Source of the DNA: CAYONP01 sp964405335
Lineage (GTDB): Bacteria > Armatimonadota > UBA10988
Direction of reading: 5' to 3'
Assembly: GCA_964405335.1 (NCBI GenBank)
Contig: CAYONP010000058.1
Span: 1 to 36,411, forward strand
Length of the DNA: 36,411 nucleotides
In this document: positions 1-7,585 of the stretch, piece by piece
Layout: the number at the start of each line of letters is the position of its first letter
How positions within the stretch are numbered: position 1 is the first letter of the stretch
Position numbers and translations under genes: made by a program
The notes under the pieces: generated by a model
Database searches by the model: none
Seen by the model: only the letters and a program-made list of their open reading frames with translations
Told to the model about the DNA's origin: nothing

Positions 1-8
1 GCGGTCGG

Positions 9-37
9 GTGACATCGCCCCGGCAGGATGATACACT
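9..37 (+). promoter_or_regulatory. Promoter of the TPR membrane protein gene
   Basis: The -35 GTGACA (9-14) and -10 TACACT (32-37) are separated by 17 bp. Transcription would begin near 44, so an upstream in-frame start at 28 would fall inside the promoter, which supports the ATG at 73. Assigned by eye. Confidence 0.55.
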
Positions 38-72
38 CGCCGCTCGAAACCACTCGGCGGAGAGGGTGCGCC

Positions 73-768
73 ATGGCCGATCCAACTCTCGAGGGAAACG
101 GGGCACAGGGCATCGAGCTGTTCAAGGCCGGCAAGGCGGTCGAGGCGGTGCACCCATTGCGCCAGGCGGTGCACGAGAACCCCGACCATTTCGAACTGCG
201 CATGTTCTTCGGGCTGGCGCTGGCCAAAGCCGACAAGTGGGCCGACGCCGAGTCGCAGTTCGCCACCGCCTGCGACCTGAACGGCAAGTCGGCCGAGGCG
301 GCCTACTTCCAGGCGGTCGCCATCGCCCGCCGCGGCCGGCGGCTCGAAGCCCACTCGATGGCCAAGGTGGCGCTCGCCCTCAACCCCGAGCACAAAGGCG
401 CCAAGGCGCTGGAAGAGGCGACGGCCGAGGCGGCTGAGACCATCACCACCACCGGCAGCTCGGTCCGCATGCCTGGCGGGGCCAATCTGTCGGTCGGCGA
501 CTGGAAGGCCATCGAAGCCGAGGCGGCGCGGCTCGAAGGCCGGCCGGCGCCGCAGCGCGAGGAGCCGGCGGACGACGTCGCCGCGGCGCTGGCCGAGCTC
601 GATCCGGAGGCCAAGCGCGAGCCGAAGCGCAGCGCGCCGAAGCCCGGCGGCAAGTCTACCGGGCCGCAGATCAAGATGGCTCACCAGAAGGGCTGCCTGG
701 GCAGTCTGCTTGCCGTGGCCGGGCTGCTCGCCTTGGCGGCGGCGTGGCTCGCCTCGCTTCCCCTGTAG
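73..768 (+). CDS. TPR-repeat protein with C-terminal membrane anchor
   Basis: A 231-residue protein. Residues about 7-110 form roughly three tetratricopeptide-like helical hairpins, with alternating small and aromatic positions such as 'FFGLALAKADKWADAESQF'. A charged Pro/Glu/Lys linker (about 145-205) follows, and then a single hydrophobic segment (about 208-228) ending five residues from the C terminus, so it is probably tail-anchored with the TPR part in the cytoplasm. The ATG at 73 was chosen over the in-frame codon at 28 because a GGAGAGGG Shine-Dalgarno sits just upstream and the earlier start lies inside the promoter. It is followed 33 bp later by hemL on the same strand. TPRs suggest a protein-protein scaffold. 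The partner cannot be read from the sequence. Confidence 0.8.
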   Translation: MADPTLEGNGAQGIELFKAGKAVEAVHPLRQAVHENPDHFELRMFFGLALAKADKWADAESQFATACDLNGKSAEAAYFQAVAIARRGRRLEAHSMAKVALALNPEHKGAKALEEATAEAAETITTTGSSVRMPGGANLSVGDWKAIEAEAARLEGRPAPQREEPADDVAAALAELDPEAKREPKRSAPKPGGKSTGPQIKMAHQKGCLGSLLAVAGLLALAAAWLASLPL

Positions 769-801
769 CACCGCTCGCGACCGCCCACCCGGAGGAGCCC
801 G

Positions 802-2064
802 ATGCCCGACTCGGCCGCCTGGTCTGCCCGTGCCCGCGAGGTCATGCCGGGGGGCGTCAACAGCCCGGTCCGGGCCTTCCGCGGCGTCGGCGGCGAGCCG
901 CGTTTCATGCGCCGCGGCGAGGGCGCCTTCCTGACCGATGTCGACGGCCGGCGCTACCTCGACTATGTCATGAGCTGGGGCCCGCTGATCCTCGGCCATG
1001 CGCACCCGCGCGTGCTCGAGGCGGTGCAGCGGGCGGCGGCCGACGGATTCTCGTTCGGCGCGGCGACGCCGGGTGAGGTCGAACTGGCCGAGGCGATCGT
1101 CGCCGCGGTGCCATCCGTCGAGGTGGTGCGCCTGGTCTGCAGTGGTACCGAAGCGTCGATGTCGGCGCTGCGGTTGGCGCGCGGCCACACCGGCCGTGAT
1201 CGCTGCATCAAGTTCGACGGCTGCTACCACGGCCACGTCGACAGCCTGCTGGTTGCCGCCGGCAGCGGCGTGGCGACCTTCGGCCTGCCCGACTCGCCCG
1301 GCGTGCCGAGCGCGCTGGCCGAGTTGACCCACTCGCTGCCCTACGGCGACCTCGACGCCGTCGACGCCGTGATGACGCGGCATGGCGACGAGGTGGCCGG
1401 CATCATCGTCGAGCCGGTGGCCGGCAACATGGGCGTGGTCGTCCCGCCGCGCGAGTTCCTCGCCGGGCTGCGCGAGCGGTGCGACCGGTACGGCGCGCTG
1501 CTCATCTTCGACGAAGTGATGACCGGCTTTCGGGTCGGATATGCGGGGGTTCAGGGCGCCACCGGCGTGCTGCCCGACCTGACTGTGCTGGGCAAGGTGA
1601 TCGGCGGTGGGCTGCCGCTGGCCGCCTATGGCGGGCGGATCGAGCTAATGCGGCAGATCGCGCCCGACGGGCCGGTCTATCAGGCGGGCACGTTGAGCGG
1701 CAACCCACTGGCCGTGGCCGCCGGCACCGCGACGCTGGCCGAGCTGCGTGAGCCGGGCGTCTATGAGCGGCTCGAGTCGCTCTCAGCGCGGCTCGAGGCG
1801 GGCCTGCGCGAGGCGATCGGCGGCGCCGGCGTGGTGCAGCGGGCCGGGGCGATGCTGACCCTCTTCTTCAACCCATCGCCGGTGACCGACTATGCGGTGG
1901 CCAAGCAGAGCGACACGGCGCGGTTCGGGCGCTTCTTCCACGCCATGCTCGAGCGCGGGGTCTACCTGCCGCCGTCGCAGTTCGAGGCCTGGTTCCCCAG
2001 CACGGCGCACGACGAGGCGGTGATCGACCAGACCATCGCCGCGGCCGCGGACGCGCTCGCCTGA
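802..2064 (+). CDS. hemL: Glutamate-1-semialdehyde 2,1-aminomutase
   Basis: Converts glutamate-1-semialdehyde to 5-aminolevulinate in the C5 route to tetrapyrroles, in the cytoplasm and with PLP. The 420-residue length is typical. The N terminus has the family signature 'MPGGVNSPVRAF' (15-26). 'LIFDEVMTGFR' (234-244) contains the PLP-contacting Asp237, and 'LGKVIGGGLP' (263-272) carries the Schiff-base Lys265. 'SGTEASMSALRLAR' is the usual substrate and cofactor loop. A strong GGAGGAG precedes the ATG. Distinguished from other class III aminotransferases by the N-terminal motif and the conserved 'GTLSGNPLA' segment. It follows the TPR gene closely and could share its promoter. Confidence 0.96.
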   Translation: MPDSAAWSARAREVMPGGVNSPVRAFRGVGGEPRFMRRGEGAFLTDVDGRRYLDYVMSWGPLILGHAHPRVLEAVQRAAADGFSFGAATPGEVELAEAIVAAVPSVEVVRLVCSGTEASMSALRLARGHTGRDRCIKFDGCYHGHVDSLLVAAGSGVATFGLPDSPGVPSALAELTHSLPYGDLDAVDAVMTRHGDEVAGIIVEPVAGNMGVVVPPREFLAGLRERCDRYGALLIFDEVMTGFRVGYAGVQGATGVLPDLTVLGKVIGGGLPLAAYGGRIELMRQIAPDGPVYQAGTLSGNPLAVAAGTATLAELREPGVYERLESLSARLEAGLREAIGGAGVVQRAGAMLTLFFNPSPVTDYAVAKQSDTARFGRFFHAMLERGVYLPPSQFEAWFPSTAHDEAVIDQTIAAAADALA

Positions 2065-2075
2065 ACGCAGCGGAT

Positions 2076-2153
2076 GGTGCCACTGGCGGCTTGCCCGCCA
2101 GTGCTGTCCAGCAGCTCGTCGGCAGCACCGGCGGACAAGCCGCCGGTGGCACC
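2076..2153. repeat. Large imperfect palindrome between convergent genes
   Basis: Arms 2076-2106 and 2123-2153 (31 nt each) are complementary at 28 of 31 positions around a 16-nt loop. Each arm is itself a small hairpin, of the form CTGGCGG...CCGCCAG. It fills the gap between hemL and the response-regulator gene, which converge, so it could end transcription from both sides. There is no T-tract. The nested-palindrome design resembles REP/BIME-type intergenic repeats. A possible degenerate relative lies near 13826-13856. Confidence 0.75.
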
Positions 2154-2190
2154 AAGCGCGATCCTGCGGCCCAAAGTGAACGCCTCGGGA

Positions 2191-2856
2191 TCAGGAGCCG
2201 TTCTGCTCGGTGCCCAGCCCGCTGCCCGCGGCGATGATGGCCGCCTCGGTGCGGTCGTTGACGTGCAGCTTGGCCAGGATGGCGCTGACGTGGTTCTTGA
2301 CCGTCCGCTCGGCGATGAACAGCGCCGCGGCGATCTCTTTGTTGCGCTTGCCACAGCCGAGCAGCTCGAGCACCTCGACCTCGCGGCGGGTGAGCGTCTG
2401 GAACAGTTCGTGGCGCCGGTCGGCGCGGGCCGAGAGGCGCTGGAATTCGGCCAGCACGCGGGGCACCAGCGGCGGGTAGATAACGCCCTCGCCGGCGTGT
2501 GCGGTGTGCAGCCCGGCGGTGATCTGGTCGATCCCCGCGTCCTTGAGCAGGTAGCCGATGGCGCCGGCCTTCAGCGCGGCGAAGAGGTGCTCGTCGTCGG
2601 ACAGATGGGTCAGCATGACCACCTGCGTGTCGGGCAGCGCGGCGCGGATCTGGCGGGTCGCCTCGACGCCGTCGAGGCCGATCAGGTTGATGTCCATCAG
2701 GATCACATCGGGCCGGTAGGCGCCGGCATCGGCGATCGCCTGCCGGCCGTCGCCCGTGGCGGCAACGACCTCGATGTCGGGCTTGGTGCGCAGCAGCTCG
2801 ACCAGCGTTTGGCGCAGCAGCGACTCGTCCTCGACAATCATCACCTTGATGCTCAT
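2191..2856 (-). CDS. NarL/LuxR-family response regulator
   Basis: A 221-residue DNA-binding response regulator. The receiver domain (about 1-120) shows the acidic pocket E9/D10, the phospho-acceptor Asp55 in 'VILMDINLIG', and the switch lysine in 'YLLKDAG'. The C-terminal LuxR-type helix-turn-helix (about 150-212) includes 'LTRREVEVLELLGCGKRNKE' and 'ERTVKNHVSAILAKL'. The ATG at 2856 overlaps the stop of the upstream histidine kinase gene by four bases (ATGA), which implies translational coupling and a cognate pair. A longer open frame upstream of this ATG lies antisense-free inside the kinase gene and is only a shadow. Its targets are unknown; the glycosidase gene at the head of the operon is one candidate. 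Confidence 0.93.
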   Translation of the reverse strand: MSIKVMIVEDESLLRQTLVELLRTKPDIEVVAATGDGRQAIADAGAYRPDVILMDINLIGLDGVEATRQIRAALPDTQVVMLTHLSDDEHLFAALKAGAIGYLLKDAGIDQITAGLHTAHAGEGVIYPPLVPRVLAEFQRLSARADRRHELFQTLTRREVEVLELLGCGKRNKEIAAALFIAERTVKNHVSAILAKLHVNDRTEAAIIAAGSGLGTEQNGS

Positions 2857-4010
2857 CGCCCGCCCTCCTCGCTCGGCGCCGGCACGGTGAAGGTCACCGT
2901 GGTGCCCGCGCCGGGCGCGCTGCGCCACTCGCACTGCCCGCCGACCTTGGCCGTGCGCTGGCGCATGGTCTCCATGCCGAAAGTCGCCTCGGCCGGCTCC
3001 GCCGACGGGTCGAAGCCGCCGCCGTCGTCGGTCACCGTGCAGGTCACCGCCGCGCCGCCGAAGGTCAGCCGCACGTCGATCCGGCTCGCCTCGGCGTGTT
3101 TGACGACGTTGGTCATCGCCTCCTGCACGCAGCGCAGCAGGGCGTGCTCGGTCGCCGGCGGCAGGGCGCGGGGCGGGCCTTCGACGGCCACCTCGACGGC
3201 CAGCCCGGTGCGTTGGCCGAACAGCTCGGCATGGTGGCCGAGGACCTCGAGCAGCCCGGCCGAGTCGAGCGCCGCGGAGCGCAGCCGGCGGACGACCATG
3301 CGCAGCTCGTCGCCGGCCTGGCGGACCAGGTGCTGCTGGTCGACGGCGATCTGCGCGGCCCGCCGCGGGTCGGAGTCGAGCAGCGAGCGGGCCAGCTCGA
3401 GGCGCATGGCGATGCCGACGAGGTAGTGCTGGATGCCGTCGTGCATCTCGGCGGCGAGGCGGTTGCGGTACTCGGCCAGGGCCAGTTCGCGGCGCGTGCG
3501 CGAGACCTCGCGCGCCAGGTGGGTCAGCAGGCTGGCCATCAGCACCAGCAGGAACGGGCGAAACTGCGCGGCGGTCTTGTGCCACCACTCGGCGCTGCCC
3601 TGTTCTGCGCCGAGCAGGTAGCCGACCGCCGCCGCGCCGCCGACCAGCAGGCTCCAGCGGAGGTCGAGCGTGGCCGCGGTCTGCATCACCGGCAGCAGAT
3701 AGAGCAGCACCGCCCACGAGTCGGCCGGCGCTTCATAGACCGCCAGGCCGAGGCTGATCAGGGTCACGTCGAGAAACGGCCAGAGGCGCTCGAGCGGCAG
3801 CCGGCCGCCGCCGCGGAAAGTGACCCAGGTGCGCAGGCCGAGGTAACCGATGGCGACGCCATAGACCAGCGCCAGGCGGGTCGAACGCGGGTCGCCGGCC
3901 GGCAGCTCGCCCAGCTCACCGGGCCACAGCATCCAGGCCAGGGCGAACGGCACGCAGGCCCACAGGTGGTAGAGAAAGAGCAGCTCGATCTTGGCCGGCC
4001 GGCGGCTCAT
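2853..4010 (-). CDS. Membrane sensor histidine kinase (NarX/DesK-like)
   Basis: A 385-residue kinase. The first ~165 residues contain about four to five hydrophobic membrane segments with little periplasmic loop, so it probably senses a membrane or intramembrane cue. The HisKA_3 dimerisation domain holds the phospho-accepting His190 in 'EMHDGIQHYL'. The HATPase_c domain shows the N box 'EAMTNVVKHAEAS' (N301) and the G1 box 'DDGGGFDP' (about 328-335), with a 'FGMETMRQR' lid region. Phosphotransfer would go to the response regulator encoded immediately downstream. Its start overlaps the stop of the glycosidase gene by four bases (ATGA), so all three genes sit in one transcript. The signal is not deducible. 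Confidence 0.92.
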   Translation of the reverse strand: MSRRPAKIELLFLYHLWACVPFALAWMLWPGELGELPAGDPRSTRLALVYGVAIGYLGLRTWVTFRGGGRLPLERLWPFLDVTLISLGLAVYEAPADSWAVLLYLLPVMQTAATLDLRWSLLVGGAAAVGYLLGAEQGSAEWWHKTAAQFRPFLLVLMASLLTHLAREVSRTRRELALAEYRNRLAAEMHDGIQHYLVGIAMRLELARSLLDSDPRRAAQIAVDQQHLVRQAGDELRMVVRRLRSAALDSAGLLEVLGHHAELFGQRTGLAVEVAVEGPPRALPPATEHALLRCVQEAMTNVVKHAEASRIDVRLTFGGAAVTCTVTDDGGGFDPSAEPAEATFGMETMRQRTAKVGGQCEWRSAPGAGTTVTFTVPAPSEEGGR

Positions 4011-6097
4011 TCTGCGGCGGCGTGGCGCGCGTAAAGCTCGGCGTGGACCTGCCGGGCGGCGGCGACCATCTCGGCCGCCGGCTCGTCGACGATGGTTACA
4101 AAGCCGATGTTGTAGTTCTCGCCGTCCTGCACCCGGCCGGTGATCGGCTGATCGAGATACTGGAACCAGTGGCAGCCGACAAACGCCGGCAGGTCGGCCA
4201 CGCTGCGCAGGTAGTCGAGGTACATCCGCGCCCGCTCGTCCTGATCGGCGGCGCGCACCAGGCCGGTGTGGAACATCCCGCGGTCGAGCGCGCCGAAGTG
4301 GAACTCGCCGATGATCACCGGCCGGCCCAGCTCATTGGCGAAGCCCCAGCGCGCGCGGTCGACCCGCGGCTGGTAGATGTTGAAGCTGACCACGTCGCAG
4401 ATCTCGCTAGCCGCGCGAATCGCCTGGCGGTTGCTCCAGGCGAAGCGGCAGCCGAGGTAGAGGTGGTTCGGCATCAGCTCGCGGACCGCGTCGCGGACGG
4501 TCTCGAAGTAACGCCGGGCAAAGCGATAGACGAACTCCTGCAGGTCGGCACGGCAGGTCGCGTTGACCTCGAGCACCGGCGCGCGAACCGCGTCCCAATC
4601 GGCGTACTCGCTGCCCCAGGCGGCGCTCAGCTCGGCGACGGTGGCGTACCGTTCGCGCAGGAACTCGACCGCCGCCTGCCGGGCCGGCTGCTCGGCCGGG
4701 GCGTTGAGGCTGCCGGCGGCCAGGCCGAGGCTCATCTCACCGCCCCAGGCCAGCTCGTTATCGACAAAGATGCCGAGGCACATCGGCTCGTCGGCATAGC
4801 GCTCGGCCTGGCCCCGCACCGCGGCGCGCGCGTCTTCGGCAAAGCGCGGGTCGAACGGATCGTGCATCTGACCCCAGTAGTCGACCCCGTCGCTCACCCG
4901 CGCATGGTTGCCGCCGATGTGCGCGGTGGCCACGAAGGGCACCGGCGAACCCTCTTTCATCGACTCCTCGGACCAGTTGGCGATGGTGTTGAAGCCCCAC
5001 GAGACCAGCCGCCGGTGCGCCATGTCGCGGGCGCGGTCGCGCCACTCGGGCCCATACTTGCGCCGCAGATTCGCGCCGGTGAAGTTGAACGTGTCGCCCT
5101 GGGTCACCGGCGGGTTGCGGATCGCCTGGTGCAGGCCGTTGAACCGCCCGAACTGCTCGTCGTGCTCGCCGCCGCGCTCGGGCAGCCACTCGAACCAGCC
5201 GTCCCGGGCACTGATGATGGTCTGGTTGGTCACCCGCACGCAGTCCATGCCGGCGCTGAAGAAGAGGTGGCCGCTGGGCGTCACCAGCCACCATCGGCCG
5301 TCGACCTGCTCGACTCGGAACCAGCCGGTCGCCTCGAGCTGCGGGCCGTCGGCCCAGCCGCCATACTCATCGCGGCCGGGCAGCACCGGCCGCGCCGCCA
5401 GGTCGGCCTCTTCGGCCGCCAGCCGGACCGGCCAGTCGGCCTCGTCGTGCAGCTTGCCCGGCCAGTCGGCCCAGGCGTATTGGCCGAAGCGGTCGACGAA
5501 CCATCGGCTGGTCGCGGTGACCGGTTGCGCGCCGTGGCCGAACAGCCGCACGTTGTCGAGGATCAGCCGCCGCGGCGCCGCCGGCCGGGGCAGAAAGACC
5601 TGAAAGGCGACCACCTTGGTCGGGTCGAGCGTCCGCGGGCCGCTGGCCGGCGTGCCCCGCATGCCCCACAGCGGGTAGTCGAACCGGGCGGTGGCCACGG
5701 TGAACGTCAGCGCGCAGGTCGACGTTTCGCCGGGCGGCACGGTCCAGCTTTGCTGATTGCAGTTCACCGCGCCGTCGGCACCTTCGTTGTCGACGCGGAT
5801 GGCCACCTCGACCGCCGTCTCGCCCGGATTGGTGACGTCCACGGCCAGGCCGGCGTGGGCCGACCAGTCCCAGCCACCCTCGGGGCCGGGGAACCAGACG
5901 TTGGGCCAGTCGACCTGCGCGAAATCGACGCGCAGCGCGCCCCCGCCGCCGTGCTCGACTCGTTCGACGGCAACGTCGTGCAGCACCAGGCCCGCCGCGC
6001 TGTCGGGCGCATCGAAGCTGTGCAGCACCACCGTCTCGGGCAGCTCGGCGGTTACCGCGCCGGCATGTAGCATGGTCAGCAACAGGCAACCCGGCAT
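4007..6097 (-). CDS. Exported GH50-like glycosidase (beta-agarase family)
   Basis: A 696-residue protein. A short hydrophobic N terminus ending 'GAVTA' looks like a minimal signal peptide. Residues about 20-190 form a beta-sandwich resembling the carbohydrate-binding region that precedes agarase catalytic domains. From about 200 comes a clan GH-A TIM barrel, with 'FVDRFGQYAWADWPGK' and 'GRWWLVTPSGHLFFSAG', both characteristic of GH50 beta-agarases. Probable acid/base Glu448 sits in 'IFVDNELAWG' and nucleophile Glu598 in 'VIIGEFHFG'. 'YLDQPITGR' near 648 is a further GH50-type motif. Substrate specificity (agarose or another beta-galactan) is inferred from family only, and GH42 is the nearest alternative. 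It is the first gene of an overlapping operon with a two-component system. Confidence 0.82.
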   Translation of the reverse strand: MPGCLLLTMLHAGAVTAELPETVVLHSFDAPDSAAGLVLHDVAVERVEHGGGGALRVDFAQVDWPNVWFPGPEGGWDWSAHAGLAVDVTNPGETAVEVAIRVDNEGADGAVNCNQQSWTVPPGETSTCALTFTVATARFDYPLWGMRGTPASGPRTLDPTKVVAFQVFLPRPAAPRRLILDNVRLFGHGAQPVTATSRWFVDRFGQYAWADWPGKLHDEADWPVRLAAEEADLAARPVLPGRDEYGGWADGPQLEATGWFRVEQVDGRWWLVTPSGHLFFSAGMDCVRVTNQTIISARDGWFEWLPERGGEHDEQFGRFNGLHQAIRNPPVTQGDTFNFTGANLRRKYGPEWRDRARDMAHRRLVSWGFNTIANWSEESMKEGSPVPFVATAHIGGNHARVSDGVDYWGQMHDPFDPRFAEDARAAVRGQAERYADEPMCLGIFVDNELAWGGEMSLGLAAGSLNAPAEQPARQAAVEFLRERYATVAELSAAWGSEYADWDAVRAPVLEVNATCRADLQEFVYRFARRYFETVRDAVRELMPNHLYLGCRFAWSNRQAIRAASEICDVVSFNIYQPRVDRARWGFANELGRPVIIGEFHFGALDRGMFHTGLVRAADQDERARMYLDYLRSVADLPAFVGCHWFQYLDQPITGRVQDGENYNIGFVTIVDEPAAEMVAAARQVHAELYARHAAAE

Positions 6098-6121
6098 GGC
6101 GGCCTCCGACCGCCGGCTTCG

Positions 6122-7585
6122 CTACAACCCGCCGCTCACCTCCGCCGGACGACGACCGACGACCAGGCTCAACGTTTGCCGCTCGCCGGCGCGCCAGACC
6201 AGCAGCTCGAGCCGCTCGCCCGGCCGCGCCGCCCAGACCGCCCGCTGCAGCTCGGCCACCGAGCCGAGCGGCCGGTCGCCCACGCGCTCGATCACGTCGA
6301 ATGCCTGAATGCCCGCCGTGCCGGCCGGGCCGCCCGACACGACACTCTGGACCAGCACGCCGCCCGGTTCGGCGCGCCTCAGCTCGACCGCTGTCGCCGG
6401 CGTCAGATCGACCGCCAGTGCGCCGAGCCAGGCCACCTCGCCATGCGCGACGATCGCCGCCGCGGCCGCCTGCACCTGCTCAATGGGCAGGGCGAAACCG
6501 ATCCCGACCGAGGCCTGGGTGGTCGAGTAGATGGCCACACAGAGGCCGATCACGCGGCCCGCGGCATCGCACAGCGGCCCGCCGGAGTTGCCGCGGTTCA
6601 TCGCCGCATCGGTCTGAATCAGGCCCTGGTAGGTCCGTCCCTCGGTCTCAAACCGCCGTCCAAGCGCGCTGACCACCCCGGCGCTGACCGAGTGCGCGAA
6701 GCGCTCGAACGGATGGCCGATGGTGAACACGCGCTCGCCGAGCCGCAGCGGCGCGGCGCGGCCGAGCACCGGCGCGGGCTCGCCGCGCGGCGCGATGCGG
6801 AGCACCGCCAGATCGGCGCCAACGTCTTCGCCGAGCAACTCGGCCGGCAGCCGCGTGCCGTCGAGCGTGGTCACCCACAGCGGCCGCCGGCCGCGGGTGA
6901 CGTGCTGCGGCGTGACCACGATGCCGGCCGCCGGGTCGAGCAGCAGGCCGGCGCCGCTGCGCCGCTCGGCCTCGGCGCCGGCCTCGACGCTGACCACCAA
7001 CCGCCGCACCGCCTCGAGACCGACCGCCGGGCCGGCCTCGGCGGGCAAGGCGAGCGCCGGGCCGAAACTCAGCCGGCCCGCACCGTCGCATAGGACGGCG
7101 GCCAGCTCAAGCTCGGCGCCGCGTAGGATGGCGCTGGCCTGCGCGGCCGCCTGCAGGTCAGCGGTCAGGCAGCGCGCGTAACGCTCGAGCGGCGTGCCCT
7201 CGGCGGCGACGCCGAACGGCAACTCATCGCCGGCCAACCACTCGGCACGTGCCGGCGAGAGGTAGCCAAGCACGACGATGGTCCGCACGCCGAGCCGCTC
7301 GACAGCGTCCTCGGCGGCGGCCAGGGCCAGCGGCGTCGAGAGCCAGCCGTCACGGTGCTGGACCACGTAGAGCGCGCCCGGCGGCTGGTCGAACAGCACC
7401 GCCGGCGGCCAGGGCAGGTCGCTCGGCGCAACGACCACGGTGTGCGGAAGAATCGGGTCCGTCCCCATTGTCTGGCCGGCGAGGTGGCGCTCGTGCCCGG
7501 CGGCGAGCTCGGCCAGGTCGGCCCGGGCGGCACCGATCAGGGCAACGAGGAGCAGACCGGCTCGGGCGGCAAGGGTGCGACGCAG
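6122..7585 (-). CDS. HtrA/Deg-like serine protease with PDZ domain; probable CTG start
   Basis: The protein is 487 residues if it begins at the CTG at 7585. That start yields a clean signal peptide (Arg-Arg, a hydrophobic core, cleavage after 'GAARA'). No ATG, GTG or TTG exists in frame at this point. The next ATG, codon 40 at 7468, would remove the signal. Residues about 200-375 form a trypsin-like domain with His228 ('TPQHV'), Asp258 ('GADLAVLRI') and Ser334 in 'RGNSGGPL'. The 30- and 76-residue gaps in the triad match the HtrA layout. A PDZ domain follows (about 380-475). Residues 25-200 are a region I do not recognise. The start overlaps the end of the diguanylate cyclase gene by 49 nt. 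Predicted envelope protein quality control. Confidence 0.85.
   Translation of the reverse strand: MRRTLAARAGLLLVALIGAARADLAELAAGHERHLAGQTMGTDPILPHTVVVAPSDLPWPPAVLFDQPPGALYVVQHRDGWLSTPLALAAAEDAVERLGVRTIVVLGYLSPARAEWLAGDELPFGVAAEGTPLERYARCLTADLQAAAQASAILRGAELELAAVLCDGAGRLSFGPALALPAEAGPAVGLEAVRRLVVSVEAGAEAERRSGAGLLLDPAAGIVVTPQHVTRGRRPLWVTTLDGTRLPAELLGEDVGADLAVLRIAPRGEPAPVLGRAAPLRLGERVFTIGHPFERFAHSVSAGVVSALGRRFETEGRTYQGLIQTDAAMNRGNSGGPLCDAAGRVIGLCVAIYSTTQASVGIGFALPIEQVQAAAAAIVAHGEVAWLGALAVDLTPATAVELRRAEPGGVLVQSVVSGGPAGTAGIQAFDVIERVGDRPLGSVAELQRAVWAARPGERLELLVWRAGERQTLSLVVGRRPAEVSGGL
7451..7466. repeat. Half-copy of the GGGACGGACCC repeat inside the protease gene
   Basis: The forward strand reads AATCGGGTCCGTCCCC, matching 15 of 16 bases of the right arm at 10247-10262. 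It lies in the protease reading frame at codons about 40-46 and contributes 'MGTDPI'. The second arm is absent. Confidence 0.5.

Noticed and set aside
28..72. Earlier start for the first TPR gene
   Set aside because: It overlaps the -10 box and has no Shine-Dalgarno; the ATG at 73 has both correct position and GGAGAGGG.
4022..6070. 682-codon open frame opposite the glycosidase
   Set aside because: Antisense shadow with no ribosome site and no recognisable motif.
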